DNA from: SPDF01 sp963699825
Lineage (GTDB): Bacteria; Gemmatimonadota; Gemmatimonadetes; Gemmatimonadales; GWC2-71-9
NCBI GenBank assembly: GCA_963699825.1
Contig: CAVOVI010000004.1
Span: 372,001-436,000 of the forward strand
Reading direction: 5' to 3'
Length of the DNA stretch: 64,000 nt
Each line of letters starts with the position of its first letter. The first letter of the stretch is position 1. Shown here piece after piece: positions 46,393-55,806 of the stretch. A model generated the notes under the pieces. The model was given only the letters and a program-made list of their open reading frames with translations. It was not told the origin of the DNA and did no database searches. The position numbers were made by a program, and so were the translations under genes.

Positions 46393-47098
46393 TTACCTCA
46401 CCGACTGGCTGAGGGGCACGGTCCGGATGTAGGCGGAGTCCGCCTTGCGGAACGCGGCCCGGATCGAGAAGGCCGTCACGGGGCGATCGTCCTGGATGAC
46501 CGTCTGCGCCGAGATCGGCTGCACGTCGGAGATCCAGGGCGAGGCCTCGAGCTGGCGCAGGAACCGGGTGAAGGCCTGCACGTCGACCGTGCGCCCGTTG
46601 ATCTGGAGCGCCAGCGGCGGCGGCACGGAGTCCACCGCCATCGAATCGGCGGCGATCCGCGCGAGCGGCGGACGCCGGCGCGGCACCGGAGGTGCCGAGA
46701 TCGACCAGCCAGGTGTAGGGCGGCAGGGCGCGGGTGACCTCGTCCATCACGTGGGGCCACACATAGCGCTCGCCGTCCACCTGCTGGAGGACCTGGATCT
46801 GGGCCACGAGCGAATCGCGGATCAGCTCCACCTTGCGCTTCTGCATCACGAAATTCCGGAAGCGGGCATTTTCCGCACGCGCCTGCTCCAGCTGCGGCTC
46901 GAGGGCGCTGAGCGCGGTCGCGGTCTTGATCCAGGACCAGCCCAGCCAGAGGACGGCGAGCAGGACCACGCCCGCGGCAACCAGCGGGAGCGGATCCCGC
47001 ATCCGTTCGCGGAGTCCGGACAGTTGCGCCTGCAGCCCGGCGAGCGGAGAACCGCCGCGCGCACGCTTCTGGCCTGGACGAAGGTTGATTTCAATCAT
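46393..47098 (-). CDS. pilN: Pilus alignment protein PilN (frameshifted)
   Basis: It starts MIEINLRPGQKRARGG, the motif that binds PilM, then has one transmembrane helix near residues 38-58 and a coiled coil. After YTWLVDLGTS the frame shifts near 46680; the other frame carries LALQINGRTVDVQAFTRFLR and AAFRKADSAYIRTVPLSQSV. Joined length is about 234 residues. It starts 25 bases after pilM and is followed by pilO at 7 bases. Confidence 0.9.
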
Positions 47099-47123
47099 GA
47101 GGCGTCGGTCCGGGTCTCGGGGC

Positions 47124-48168
47124 TCACGCCGCGGTCCTGAGGGCCAGGCCCACGGGCAGCATCAACAGCGGGGCGACCTCATCCAGCGACAGGGTGTCGA
47201 ACACGCCGTCGGCCACCTGCAGCCGCTCGAGCGGATTCGCGGACTGGACCGGCAGCCGGAGGCGGTCGGCCAGGATGCGATTGAGGCCGGGGATGCGGGA
47301 CCCGCCACCGGACGGTGAAGATCCGGGAGAGCCCGCTCGCCGAGCGGCTGGATGACTGGAGGAAGGCGGCCGCACGCTCGATCCCGACGGCCAGTTCCTC
47401 GCCACGCGAGGCGAGCAGCGGCTCCAGCGCTTCGTTGCGCTCGAACCCGCGGAGGAGCAGGTCGGCCTCGTCGGCGGACATGTTCCGTTCCCGCTGCAGG
47501 TCCTCGCGGAAGCGACGGGTCCCGATCATGATGTCGCGTGTGAGGACCGGCACACCATCGTCGAGGATGTTCACGTTGGTCATTTCATGCCCGATGTTCA
47601 CCAGGCCGACCACGCCGCGCATCGCGTCGGGATAGTTGAGTTCAAAGGCGTTGTGCAGCGCGAAGGCGTCGACGTCGATGACGCCGGCTTCGAGCCCCAC
47701 ATCGGAGAGCAGGGTCTGCTTGGTCTCGACCAGCTCGCGCTTGGCGGCCACGAGGAGGACCGCCATCTGCAGCCCCTCGCCCTCGGGGTCCAGGATCTGG
47801 AAGTCGAGCTCGACGTTGTCCATGTCGAAGGGGACGTGCTGCTCGGCTTCCCAGCGGATCTGCTCGCGGGCCTCGCCCTCCTTCATCCGGTCCATCGAGA
47901 TCTTCTTGATGATCACGTCGCGCCCGCCGACCGCCGTCACCACCCGCTTGGCCTTGACGCCAGCGGAGGAGAGGAGTCCGCGGACCGCGTCGGCCACGAT
48001 GCCTGGGTCCATGACCTCGCCCTCGACGATGGCCCCGTCCACGACGGACGTGAAGGCCACCTTCGTGAGCACCGGCTCGCCCGAGCCATGATCGATGACA
48101 ACGAGCTTGATGAGCCCGCTGCCGATGTCGAGGGCGACCGTGGTCCGTTTCCGACCAAAAAGAGCCAT
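47124..48168 (-). CDS. pilM: Pilus assembly ATPase-like protein PilM (frameshifted)
   Basis: An actin-like protein: ALDIGSGLIKLVVIDHGSGE, IRWEAEQHVPFDMDNVELD, GLVNIGHEMTNVNILDDG and the C-terminal SGGGSRIPGLNRILADRL. The frame breaks near 47311 (IFTV to SGGG, one base missing). About 348 residues. The start at ATG 48168 is preferred over an open extension to 48234 because a promoter-like sequence lies in that extension. First gene of pilMNOPQ. Confidence 0.93.
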
Positions 48169-48205
48169 AGGTGCCTGACGCGGTAAAAGGGGAGTTAGGT
48201 AGGCT

Positions 48206-48234
48206 ACGCTACCATCCGACCCGAAATTTGTCAA
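48206..48234 (-). promoter_or_regulatory. Sigma-70-like promoter of pilMNOPQ
   Basis: On the minus strand TTGACA (48234-48229), a 17-base spacer and TAGCGT (48211-48206) lie about 40 bases upstream of the pilM ATG. The -35 box is perfect and the -10 box weak. The region is also locally AT-richer. Confidence 0.5.
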
Positions 48235-48855
48235 GCTAGTAACTTGCTTGAGGTCATACGGAACAAGCTGTTGTTCGATGCGAGGTTATGCGCTTCAGCA
48301 TCGACCCAAGAAGGTGGGCTGGACTGCCATTTTCGGCTGCCGTTCCCCTTGGTGGGCCGCCCCCAAATCCCGTTCCGGGAAGGAGTTGCCCACGCCCCTC
48401 TCGGGCAACCGATGTGCCAAAAGATTCATCGGTGCGTTAATGTCTTGCTGGTCAATCACTTAACCAAGGGAACCTCGACCCCTAAACCCCGCAATCCGGG
48501 CAGGGTGCAATCGCTTTCGCAAGGAAAGTGGTGGGATGCGGGAGCGGGTTTAGCGGGGAGACGGGGAGACGGGGAGACGGGGAGGCGGGGAGGCGAGGGC
48601 CGACAGTCGCGCCCCTCTCCAAGAGGGAGAGGGGGTCGTGCGTGGGGGGGGCGATTCGAAGTGGGACATTGCGGCGGCTGGGCGCCCGGGGGGAGCGGGC
48701 CCGGGTAAGTTCGCATCCGTTGGGACCTGGGGACACCTTCCATCGGCGGAAACGGCGGCACACGGAACTCGAGCGAAGGGCAGCCTGGCAGCCACTTGAA
48801 GGGCGGCCCCTTGTTGACGCTGTAGATCATGAATTCGACGTCCGTCTCGATCACG
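48235..48855. other. Gene-free region with G-rich tandem array and hairpin repeat
   Basis: No protein fits this 620-bp stretch. It holds five 8-bp units GGGGAGAC/GGGGAGGC at 48555-48594 and, at 48611-48635, a CCCCTCTCC/GGGAGAGGGG hairpin of the family also seen at 49988, 59705 and 59991. Between 48240 and 48550 the sequence is less GC-rich and shows no clear gene; it may contain regulatory DNA for pilMNOPQ. Confidence 0.6.
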
Positions 48856-49813
48856 TCATTGCCGGCTCATCTGGTTCATCATCGCCTCCGCCTTGTCAAT
48901 CTGGCCCTGGACCATCGCCTTCTGCGAGGCGGGCATCGCGGCGATCTGGGCCTTCATCTTCTCCATGTCGGCACGCATTTTCGCGACCTTTTTCGCCTCC
49001 TTGGGGTCCAGTTCCATGCCCCCCATCAGCCCGGTAATCCGCATCGTCTTCTTGCGAGGCTCGAAGAGGCCGTTGACAAAGTCATAGTCCCGTTCGTCGA
49101 GCTCGATGACGACGGGCACGGACTTCTTGCCCGCTTTCATCTGCCCTTCCATGCGAAGGCGGAGCTGGACGTAGTTGACGGCATCGATCCACATGCTTGC
49201 CCGCTCGAGGACAAAGGTGGCATCGCCCACCTGCTGCGCCGGCAGATCCGGCGGAGCGTCCGCGCGAAGCAGGAAGGCATTCCTGTTCCAGACCGATTGC
49301 ATTGCGACGAACCGTGCCTGGGCCGCGAACATCCCCGCGTCCACGTTCTCCTTCATGGCATCGTTGAAACTGGTGTTGGGCGGCGGACTTGCGGCCGCAT
49401 CCAGAAACGCGTTGGCGCCGGCCAACATGCCGTCGATCTCCCCGGCACCCACCAGGCCGGCCGCAGGGCTCCCGGCCATCTGCAAGCTGAGCTGCTCGGC
49501 CGCGTAGTTGATGCCGACCTTCATCCCCTGGGCCACCGCCGCAGGATCATACCCGGACGGGGCGATTCCGCTCCTGCCACTCCTGCATCGGCACCAGGCG
49601 GTAGAGGGTCTCCGAGCCCCCTGGTGTGGTGAACGCCTCGTAGTAGAGCGGTGACTCCATCGCCCCCTGGACCCGCTGGATGATCGTGTAGTTCTGGACA
49701 TCCGCCATCCGCTCGGCCTTCTTGGCGCGTGCGGTGGCGAGGATCTCCTGGGCGTCCTGGATCGGGGCCGCGGACAGGGCCGTGACCGCGAGCAGGGCGA
49801 TGGCAGACAGCAT
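48856..49813 (-). CDS. Hypothetical secreted protein (frameshifted)
   Basis: A signal peptide (LSAIALLAVTALSAAPIQDA) is followed by VQNYTIIQRVQGAMESPLYY, and the frame shifts near 49558 (EWQERNRP to GYDPAAVAQG). The remainder reads FVLERASMWIDAVNYVQLRL and VVIELDERDYDFVNGLFEP, a pattern like periplasmic lipid-binding or lipoprotein-sorting proteins. The C-terminus is a charged helix (KKVAKMRADMEKMKAQIAAM). About 318 residues. No firm family; probably periplasmic. Confidence 0.65.
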
Positions 49814-49987
49814 GGGTCGCTCCTCCGCATGATCGGGTTCTTGGCAAGGCGGGCGGGTCAGTGGTCAGATTCGCAACTTACCCCGCCCGACGACCTCGGC
49901 AAGCGCATGGATCTTCCAGCCTGAACGCAAAATGCAAACAGAATCCGACATCTCGGCCTGGAGGTGGGGAGGCGGGGAAATAGGCAA

Positions 49988-50030
49988 CGACCCCCTCTCC
50001 TCGGAAGGAGAGGGGGTCGGGGGTGAGGCG
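49988..50030. repeat. CCCCTCTCC/GGAGAGGGG hairpin repeat
   Basis: GACCCCCTCTCC pairs with GGAGAGGGGGTC around TCGGAA (an 11-12 bp stem), followed by GGGGGTGAGG. Other copies are at 48611, 59705 and 59991. It lies between two secreted-protein genes on the minus strand. Confidence 0.8.
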
Positions 50031-50063
50031 TCTCAAAAAACGCAGCCTGACTGCGAGACGTGA

Positions 50064-50873
50064 CTACGGGACGAGCGTGAAGTCCACCCCGGTCACGGCC
50101 TCTGAGTTTCCGACGACGATGCTGTCAACCACTGCATCCTGGAACCCGACCGCGCTCGCCGAGACGGTGTACATGCCCGGCGCCAGGAAGCGGAGGGTGT
50201 AGACCCCGGTGAGCGTGTCTGCCGCGGCCGTGGCGACGGTGTCCGTGCCCAGGATCGCGTACAGTCCGGCCCGGCTCGTGTCGGGCAGCACCGTCCCGGA
50301 AATCGAGCCCGCCACATCCATGACGGTCGCGTGAATGACCGGCTTGAACGAGGCCGACTTCGGTCCGTTCGGCGGGCCCTGGAAGACGAAGCTGCGGGAG
50401 ACGTCGAAATCGACGAGCAGGACGGTCTCGCCCGGCACGACAGACACGTTGTCCAGGTTCACCTTGAGACCGGAGGTCGAGCCGCTTGGCACCTTCATCA
50501 GGGCGGAACTGCTCCCGCTGGTGAAGGTGACGGGTGCCTTCAGGGTCACCCGGGCGGAATCCACGAGCAGGCGAAGCTGATTGTAGGTACCGACCGGGAT
50601 TTCGGCCGATCCGAGATGGGCGGTCACTCCGTGCTGGAGGTCGAGCAGGTCGTAGGAGGCGGTATCGGTGCTGATGACCTTGGGGCCGTTCTCCCCGATG
50701 ATCGAGACACCGGAAATCCAGATCATGGCGCTCTCGACCTCTTCACCGGGAGCGTCCGCCAGTCGGACGATGACCGTGCCGGTGTCGGAATTCGACGCGA
50801 CGCCCCACTCGCTGCAGGCGCCAAGCGCCAGGGAGGCAGCGAGTCCGATCGCCAGTAAACTGTTGTTACGCAT
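50064..50873 (-). CDS. DUF4382-like lipoprotein with carboxypeptidase-regulatory-like domain
   Basis: Lipoprotein signal with lipobox LGACS. Residues 30-170 follow the DUF4382 pattern: TVIVRLADAPGEEVESAMIW, then YDLLDLQHGVTAHLGSAEIP and YNQLRLLVDSARVTL. The last 90 residues (GSISGTVLPDTSRAGLYAIL, YTLRFLAPGMYTVSASAVGF) form a carboxypeptidase-regulatory-like beta sandwich. About 269 residues. Start ATG 50873; ATG 50888 is possible. Surface or periplasmic role unknown. Confidence 0.78.
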   Translation of the reverse strand: MRNNSLLAIGLAASLALGACSEWGVASNSDTGTVIVRLADAPGEEVESAMIWISGVSIIGENGPKVISTDTASYDLLDLQHGVTAHLGSAEIPVGTYNQLRLLVDSARVTLKAPVTFTSGSSSALMKVPSGSTSGLKVNLDNVSVVPGETVLLVDFDVSRSFVFQGPPNGPKSASFKPVIHATVMDVAGSISGTVLPDTSRAGLYAILGTDTVATAAADTLTGVYTLRFLAPGMYTVSASAVGFQDAVVDSIVVGNSEAVTGVDFTLVP

Positions 50874-50925
50874 AGATTTATCCCGCATCAGAGAAGGATT
50901 GAAATGGTAGGGGCAGAGACGCAAA

Positions 50926-50951
50926 GGGCGGCCCCCTGTCGGGGGCCGCCC
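50926..50951 (-). terminator. Strong hairpin after the minor-pilin cassette
   Basis: GGGCGGCCCCC and GGGGGCCGCCC form a perfect 11-bp stem with a 4-base loop, 20 bases after the stop of the last minor-pilin gene. No long T-run follows, but stem strength and place suggest a transcript end. Confidence 0.65.
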
Positions 50952-50970
50952 TCTGCGCTTCCCAACATCC

Positions 50971-52127
50971 CTAATTATACAGCTGCACCCAGCTCCTGTC
51001 TGTGAGGGGCCGCACAACCGCACTGGCGTTGAGCGCCATCGCAATGGCGCAGGAGGAGAAGTTGACCACCGGGTTACCGATCAGGCTGTTGTCGTCGAGG
51101 TCGGTGTTCTGGGCGAGGACGCCACCGGTGATCTTGTTGCCGGTGCCGTTTGCCTTCAGCATGCCCTTGGTGATGATCAGCCCCGTGAACTCGAAGTTCC
51201 CTCGGACCTCGAAGTCGCCCTCGACCAAGAGGATGCCCTGTCCACGGCCGTTCTGCACCTTCAGGTTGCCGTTCCGGTAGATGACCGGGAAGTAGCCCTG
51301 ACATTCCGGCACCGCTCCGACGCCGTACCACGGTTCTCCCCAGTTGCCTGTGAGGGCCCTGTTGCATCGCGCCGGGGACCCGGTGACACTCGGGACCATG
51401 CCGTTGTTGCTCTCGACAGGCAGGACCAGGCTGGTAAGCGCCTTCAACTCTTCGAACGGGTTGCTGAAGATCGAGTCCACGACCGTGGCGTCGTTCGTAT
51501 TCTGGGGCGGATTGCCCGAGCGTCGTCCCACCGCCGAGGATCTGCACATTCGCGTCGGTCCGCACCCCGGCCTTCGCCGGCCCAGGTGCCGGGCACACGC
51601 CGCCCCAGCCTGCCGGGATGTGGTCGTTGCCGTCCACCGTGGCGGTGCCGCCGACCTTCACCGTTGCCCTTTGACGTCACCGCCGCCTGGACATCAACCG
51701 TGGCAGGCGCCAGCCGGGCCAGTGTTCCGAGCATGCGTCGCGAGAGCACCGTCCCGCCGGCGTCCAGTTGCTCACCCCGAGCGGAAACCATATACAGGTT
51801 GCTGTTCAGTCGGGTGACGATCGGCGTATAGCGACTCCGACCGGCGGTGACCGCCGTAAGGGCCTGCGGCGTATCCACCGGGAAGCCCCCGTAGACCGAC
51901 TGATTCCAGTTGCTCAGCACATCCACCATGCCGGTCTCGGCCGCCTCGAACGCCTGCTGTGCGTACAGGGTGTTCTCGCCGGTCCGCTGCTCAAGGTACG
52001 ACGCGTAGAAGATGCCGGTCACCAGCATCCCGATGATGACAATGGCGAAGATGGCCACGGCCAGCGCGACCCCGCGCTCGTTGTCGACCCTCAGCGTCGT
52101 GCGAGTGATACCGGTGCAGTCTCTCAT
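50971..52127 (-). CDS. PilX-like minor pilus protein, cassette A (two frameshifts)
   Basis: The N-terminus ERGVALAVAIFAIVIIGMLV is a class of pilin-like helix with the PilX pattern (QQAFEAAETGMVDVLSNW). The frame breaks near 51665 (TSKG to VKVGGTATV) and near 51518 (TLGQ to SGNPPQNTND). The last part has beta-helix-like strands (GDFEVRGNFEFTGLIITKGM) and ends RSWVQLYN. About 385 residues. The closely similar end WVQLY in cassette B (53999) suggests duplication. It probably sits at the pilus tip. Confidence 0.78.
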
Positions 52128-52130
52128 GAG

Positions 52131-52994
52131 TTACCTCGGCGCATTGCGCAGGAGTACGGTCGTCACCAGGGTGTCCTGCAGCAGCTGGTTGGCACCGAAG
52201 CCGCCGATGCGGGCCACCGAACGCTCGGTGATACCAACCAGGGTGACCTGGATCATGCGGACATCGGACAAGGTGTTCGTCGCGGTGCCATCGCCAGTGA
52301 AATAGGCGAGCGAGAACCCACTGGTGGTGATGGGCCCGAGGACAGGCTGGACGGCGTCGTTGCCGCTGACCGACATGGCACCCACCCACTCCTGCCCGTC
52401 CGCGGTGAAGCGCTTGAGGCGCATGACTTCCTCGGTGCGCACGGGTCCCCCGACCACGACCGAGGTCAGCTGGCTGTCTGGCAGGCTGTTGATCATGCTC
52501 GGCATGTTCACCGCGATCGCCGTCTCCGACCCGCAGGTCGTCGCGGCGACCGAGGTGATGGGCAATCGTACCCAGGCGTCGTCACCCGCGGTGTCGGGGT
52601 CCCCGTCAACAAACAGCAGCAGACTGTCGCGTCCCGGCGCGATGGACCGAAGGCCGTTGAACGGAAGGACGGTCGTATTGAGGATCTTGACCTGGGTCGC
52701 GGTGACCGCGCAGACAAAGCCGACGCCGCGCGCGGCGCGATAGGTGATCGAATCGGTGTCGATGTGCACCAGGTCGGTCTGGCCCCCGGCGCTCGTGTTC
52801 AATTCCCGGAGTTCCGACGGGACGACCAGCGCGCCGGTCCGCACGCCGGACTGCAGCATCATCCGTTCGGCCTGCGCCGACGACACCCGCTGCGTGCTGT
52901 TCAGCAGCTTGTACACCACGGTGCCGACCAGGGTCACGAGCACGAGCCCGATCATCAGCTCGACGAGGGTGAAACCACGACGACGGCCGCTCAT
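52131..52994 (-). CDS. PilW-like minor pilin, cassette A
   Basis: Start ATG 52994 gives SGRRRGFTLVELMIGLVLVT: a short basic leader, the cleavage site G|F and Glu5 of type IV pilins. The body (about 270 residues) contains IAPGRDSLLLFVDGDPDTAG and DVRMIQVTLVGITERSVARI, shared with the PilW-like gene at 54481. It overlaps the PilV-like gene by four bases (ATGA). Confidence 0.85.
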   Translation of the reverse strand: MSGRRRGFTLVELMIGLVLVTLVGTVVYKLLNSTQRVSSAQAERMMLQSGVRTGALVVPSELRELNTSAGGQTDLVHIDTDSITYRAARGVGFVCAVTATQVKILNTTVLPFNGLRSIAPGRDSLLLFVDGDPDTAGDDAWVRLPITSVAATTCGSETAIAVNMPSMINSLPDSQLTSVVVGGPVRTEEVMRLKRFTADGQEWVGAMSVSGNDAVQPVLGPITTSGFSLAYFTGDGTATNTLSDVRMIQVTLVGITERSVARIGGFGANQLLQDTLVTTVLLRNAPR

Positions 52995-53371
52995 GGGAGA
53001 CACCGGATCTGGGTGGTGAGCGTGTCGGCCCGGCGCCGGCCCGGGACCTGGTAGCTCGAAATCACGCGGACGGTACGCGGGGTGGCGGCGCCGGTGATGG
53101 TCCAGGTCGTGACCACACCAGTGGAGGCCGAATCCGACCCGTTGGCAAGGGCAGTGCAATCGGGGCTGGTCCGGTAGGCGTTGGCCCGGATCATCTCCAT
53201 CCGGGCGGTCGCAGCCTGGACGGCGCGTGTGGAGGACCGACCCCGCCCGATCATCCGGGTGGAAGACGCCGACGAGGCCACCAGCGCCACCACCCCGATG
53301 ACGAGGACGACGATGGCCACCAGGACCTCGACGAGCGTAAAGCCCCGTTCGTCCTTCACGTGGGAATTCAT
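52991..53371 (-). CDS. PilV-like minor pilin, cassette A
   Basis: The leader KDERGFTLVEVLVAIVVLVI has a prepilin peptidase site and Glu5. 126 residues with STRAVQAATARMEMIRANAY, as in PilV-type minor pilins. It overlaps the FimT-like gene upstream and the PilW-like gene downstream by four bases each. Two cysteines (SPDCTAL, QIRCLP) may form a disulfide, as in its paralogue at 55338. Confidence 0.85.
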   Translation of the reverse strand: MNSHVKDERGFTLVEVLVAIVVLVIGVVALVASSASSTRMIGRGRSSTRAVQAATARMEMIRANAYRTSPDCTALANGSDSASTGVVTTWTITGAATPRTVRVISSYQVPGRRRADTLTTQIRCLP

Positions 53372-53817
53372 CGAGTCACCCTTCCGAAGCCGCTGATGGT
53401 GATGGTGTCCGCGCCATTCGAGTTGGTCACAACGAGAGAAGCGCCGTTGAGTCCGAGTCCGCGGGGGTCAAGCATCAGCGAGTCGACGCTGGTAGTGAGC
53501 GCCACACCGTAGGCCGAATAGAGCGACTGCACCGGACCGATCGTGTCGGCGGTGCCGCTCCCGCCCACCGTCATACGCGGCGTCGCGGTCACCCAGACGT
53601 TGTTGCCATTGAAGTGCACGCGTACCGGCCGGTTGGATTGCACTGCGGCCGCCCGCGCAGCGCCGTAGATGGCGATCAATCGGGTACGGGCGCCGCGCAG
53701 CGCATTGGCCTGGTAGGCAGCCTGCATCCGCGGGAACGCGATGATCATGATCGCCCCCATGATCACAATCACGATCAGGAGTTCGATCAGCGTGAAGCCG
53801 GACGTGCGTGAGCGCAT
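53368..53817 (-). CDS. GspH/FimT-type minor pilin
   Basis: Start ATG 53817: RSRTSGFTLIELLIVIVIMG, a classic prepilin leader with G|F cleavage and Glu5, then LRGARTRLIAIYGAARAAAV and a beta-rich GspH-like C-terminal part with GLNGASLVVTNSNGADTITI. 149 residues. First gene of minor-pilin cassette A. The second cassette lacks a FimT gene. The 180 bases upstream have no gene and should hold the promoter. Confidence 0.85.
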   Translation of the reverse strand: MRSRTSGFTLIELLIVIVIMGAIMIIAFPRMQAAYQANALRGARTRLIAIYGAARAAAVQSNRPVRVHFNGNNVWVTATPRMTVGGSGTADTIGPVQSLYSAYGVALTTSVDSLMLDPRGLGLNGASLVVTNSNGADTITISGFGRVTR

Positions 53818-53998
53818 GGTCACCCTGGGACGCGTGAACAAGAGAGTATCACCTCATTGCATCAGCAATCGCCATACCAGTAACCAGGGTGTTGGGAGAC
53901 AACGGGTTACGGTTCAGGGGGTGGTGAGGCTCCTCGCAAAGTGCGGGGCTTGGGGTGGTCAGGTGGGTGGCGGAGAAGCGTGGAAGCGGGCCGGGAGA

Positions 53999-54484
53999 TC
54001 AGTACAGCTGCACCCACCCCCGGGAAGCGAGTTGCTGGAATCGTGCCGGCGCTGACGCTGTGGCGGGGATGATCTTGCCCACGACGCCGAGTCGCCGCCG
54101 CGCCAGCACCTCCCCCGCGCCACCGAGCCGTTCCCCGGTGGACTGCAGGAGCAGGGCGGACCCAGTGAGCCGAATGACCGTGGTCTCGAATCGGGTCCGG
54201 CCGCCGGGAGTTCCCGGGCCGGGCTGCGGCACCCAGCGGGGGGCGCCCACGAAGCCGGCCGCGCCCGCCGCCGCCGCGGCGAGCCCCGATTCCGCCGCCT
54301 CGAACGCCTCGGCGGCAAAGCCGTCGTCCATCGCGTTTCGGAATTCCCGGCGGGCGATTCCGACGGTGGTGAGGGAAAGGAATCCGAGCACGGCGAGCGC
54401 CACAACGACCAGGACGAGACCAAAACCCCGCTTCCCGTCAGCGCACTGCGGGAAGGCCGCGCGCCATGCACCAGGTGCCGTCAT
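53999..54484 (-). CDS. PilX-like minor pilus protein, cassette B
   Basis: The first residues include GKRGFGLVLVVVALAVLGFL and MDDGFAAEAFEAAESGLAAA, the PilX-type helix with Glu-rich face. It is about 161 residues and ends RGWVQLY, almost the same as the end of the larger protein at 50971. It lacks the central beta-helix-like part of that paralogue. ATG overlaps the stop of the PilW-like gene (ATGA). Confidence 0.78.
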   Translation of the reverse strand: MTAPGAWRAAFPQCADGKRGFGLVLVVVALAVLGFLSLTTVGIARREFRNAMDDGFAAEAFEAAESGLAAAAAGAAGFVGAPRWVPQPGPGTPGGRTRFETTVIRLTGSALLLQSTGERLGGAGEVLARRRLGVVGKIIPATASAPARFQQLASRGWVQLY

Positions 54485-55341
54485 CGCCGCATGTTCCGCA
54501 GGAACAACCGGGTGGAGACGGTCTCGGCGACGATCGAGTGGGGCCCGCCGGTCCAGGCGCGGGCCACGCGTCGCTCGCTGGCGCCGGTGAGGGTGATCCG
54601 CAGGCTCCGGACATCCGCCGGATTGACAACGGCTGTGCCGGAATCGTCGAGGTACTCGAGGGTCAACCCGGCTCCCGTGAGAGGGCCCGCCAGCGGCTGG
54701 ATCGCCTCTCCCCCGCTCACCGACGCCAGGCCGAGCCACCTCAGGCCGCCCGAGGGATATTCCGCGAGGCGAGTGACCTCGAAGCTCCGTACCGGTCCCC
54801 CGACCTCGACATCGCCGAGCACGCCGGTCGGGAGATACGGTACCATGTCGATCGTCTCCACCGTGATCGCGGCATTGCCGGCGCAGGAGGACGGACCGGC
54901 CGAGAACACGGGCAGCGCAATCCAGCGATCATCGCCCGCCGTCGCGGTATCCCCCTCGACGAAGAGGAGAAGACTGTCGCGTCCGGGCGCGATGTTTCGA
55001 ACCCGACTGAAGGGGAGTGGAGGAGCATCGAGAATCCGGACTTGCGTCGGCCACACCGCACAGGTGACTCCGAACCCCCGCGTCGCGCGATAGATGACCG
55101 AGTCGGGCGCCAGGCGCACAAGGTCGCTGCCGGCACCGTCGCTGCCCAGCTCGCGCAGCTCCGCGCGAGCCAGCAGCATCCCCGCCCGCACACCCCCCTG
55201 CACCGCCGCATGCTCGGCCACCGCCACCGATTGCCGGCCGAGGGCGACCATGGCGCGGAGGGTCGCGGCGGCGAGAATCGTCAGGAGGGCGATCGCCACC
55301 ACGAGTTCGATGAGCGTCACCCCTCTGCGGCCATGGATCAC
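54481..55341 (-). CDS. PilW-like minor pilin, cassette B
   Basis: GTG start at 55341 (overlapping the stop of the PilV-like gene as GTGA) gives IHGRRGVTLIELVVAIALL: prepilin leader G|V, Glu5. The body shares IAPGRDSLLLFVEGDTATAG and DVRSLRITLTGASERRVARA with the PilW-like gene at 52131. About 286 residues. Confidence 0.84.
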   Translation of the reverse strand: MIHGRRGVTLIELVVAIALLTILAAATLRAMVALGRQSVAVAEHAAVQGGVRAGMLLARAELRELGSDGAGSDLVRLAPDSVIYRATRGFGVTCAVWPTQVRILDAPPLPFSRVRNIAPGRDSLLLFVEGDTATAGDDRWIALPVFSAGPSSCAGNAAITVETIDMVPYLPTGVLGDVEVGGPVRSFEVTRLAEYPSGGLRWLGLASVSGGEAIQPLAGPLTGAGLTLEYLDDSGTAVVNPADVRSLRITLTGASERRVARAWTGGPHSIVAETVSTRLFLRNMRR

Positions 55342-55712
55342 GGCGGGCACCACAGCGCGGCCGAGAGGGTGTCGCTCGCTCGACCACCGGGCACCGGTAC
55401 GGCCAGGATGACCGACACCATCCGCACCGCCCCCGCAGGGTCGATGCGCCAGGACCATGTCGTGCCATCGCTCGACGAATCGGCGCCGTCGCCGAGGCCC
55501 CCGCAGTACAACGGTGCGGCCGCCGCCAGCCCCCGGAGTATCTCGATCTGCGCGGTGGCAGCGGCGACCACGCGCGTGGACTGCCGGCCGCGGACCACCA
55601 GGCGGATCGTCAGCCCGGCGGTACCGAGAAGCGCGCCGACGCCGGCCATGAGCAGGAGGCTTGCGACCATGACTTCAAGAAGGGTGAATCCTCCGACGCG
55701 AGCGGCGGGCAT
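55338..55712 (-). CDS. PilV-like minor pilin, cassette B
   Basis: Start ATG 55712: PAARVGGFTLLEVMVASLLL is a prepilin leader with G|F and Glu5. 124 residues with STRVVAAATAQIEILRGLAA and a Cys pair (LYCGGL, ALWCPP), matching the PilV-like gene at 52991. First gene of cassette B. Confidence 0.84.
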   Translation of the reverse strand: MPAARVGGFTLLEVMVASLLLMAGVGALLGTAGLTIRLVVRGRQSTRVVAAATAQIEILRGLAAAAPLYCGGLGDGADSSSDGTTWSWRIDPAGAVRMVSVILAVPVPGGRASDTLSAALWCPP

Positions 55713-55750
55713 GTCCTCAGGGTAACGCCAGCCGCGGTGGCGACCGCAAC

Positions 55751-55782
55751 AAAAAACGCGCACAGGGGAGCCTCTGTGCGCG
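55751..55782 (-). terminator. Rho-independent terminator after the sigma-54 regulator
   Basis: On the minus strand CGCGCACAG and CTGTGCGCG form a 9-bp stem with an 8-base loop followed by TTTTTTG. It closes the pilin-kinase-regulator transcript that ends at 55807 and separates it from minor-pilin cassette B. Confidence 0.88.
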
Positions 55783-55806
55783 GTCTTTACCTCACCCCCC
55801 GTCCCC

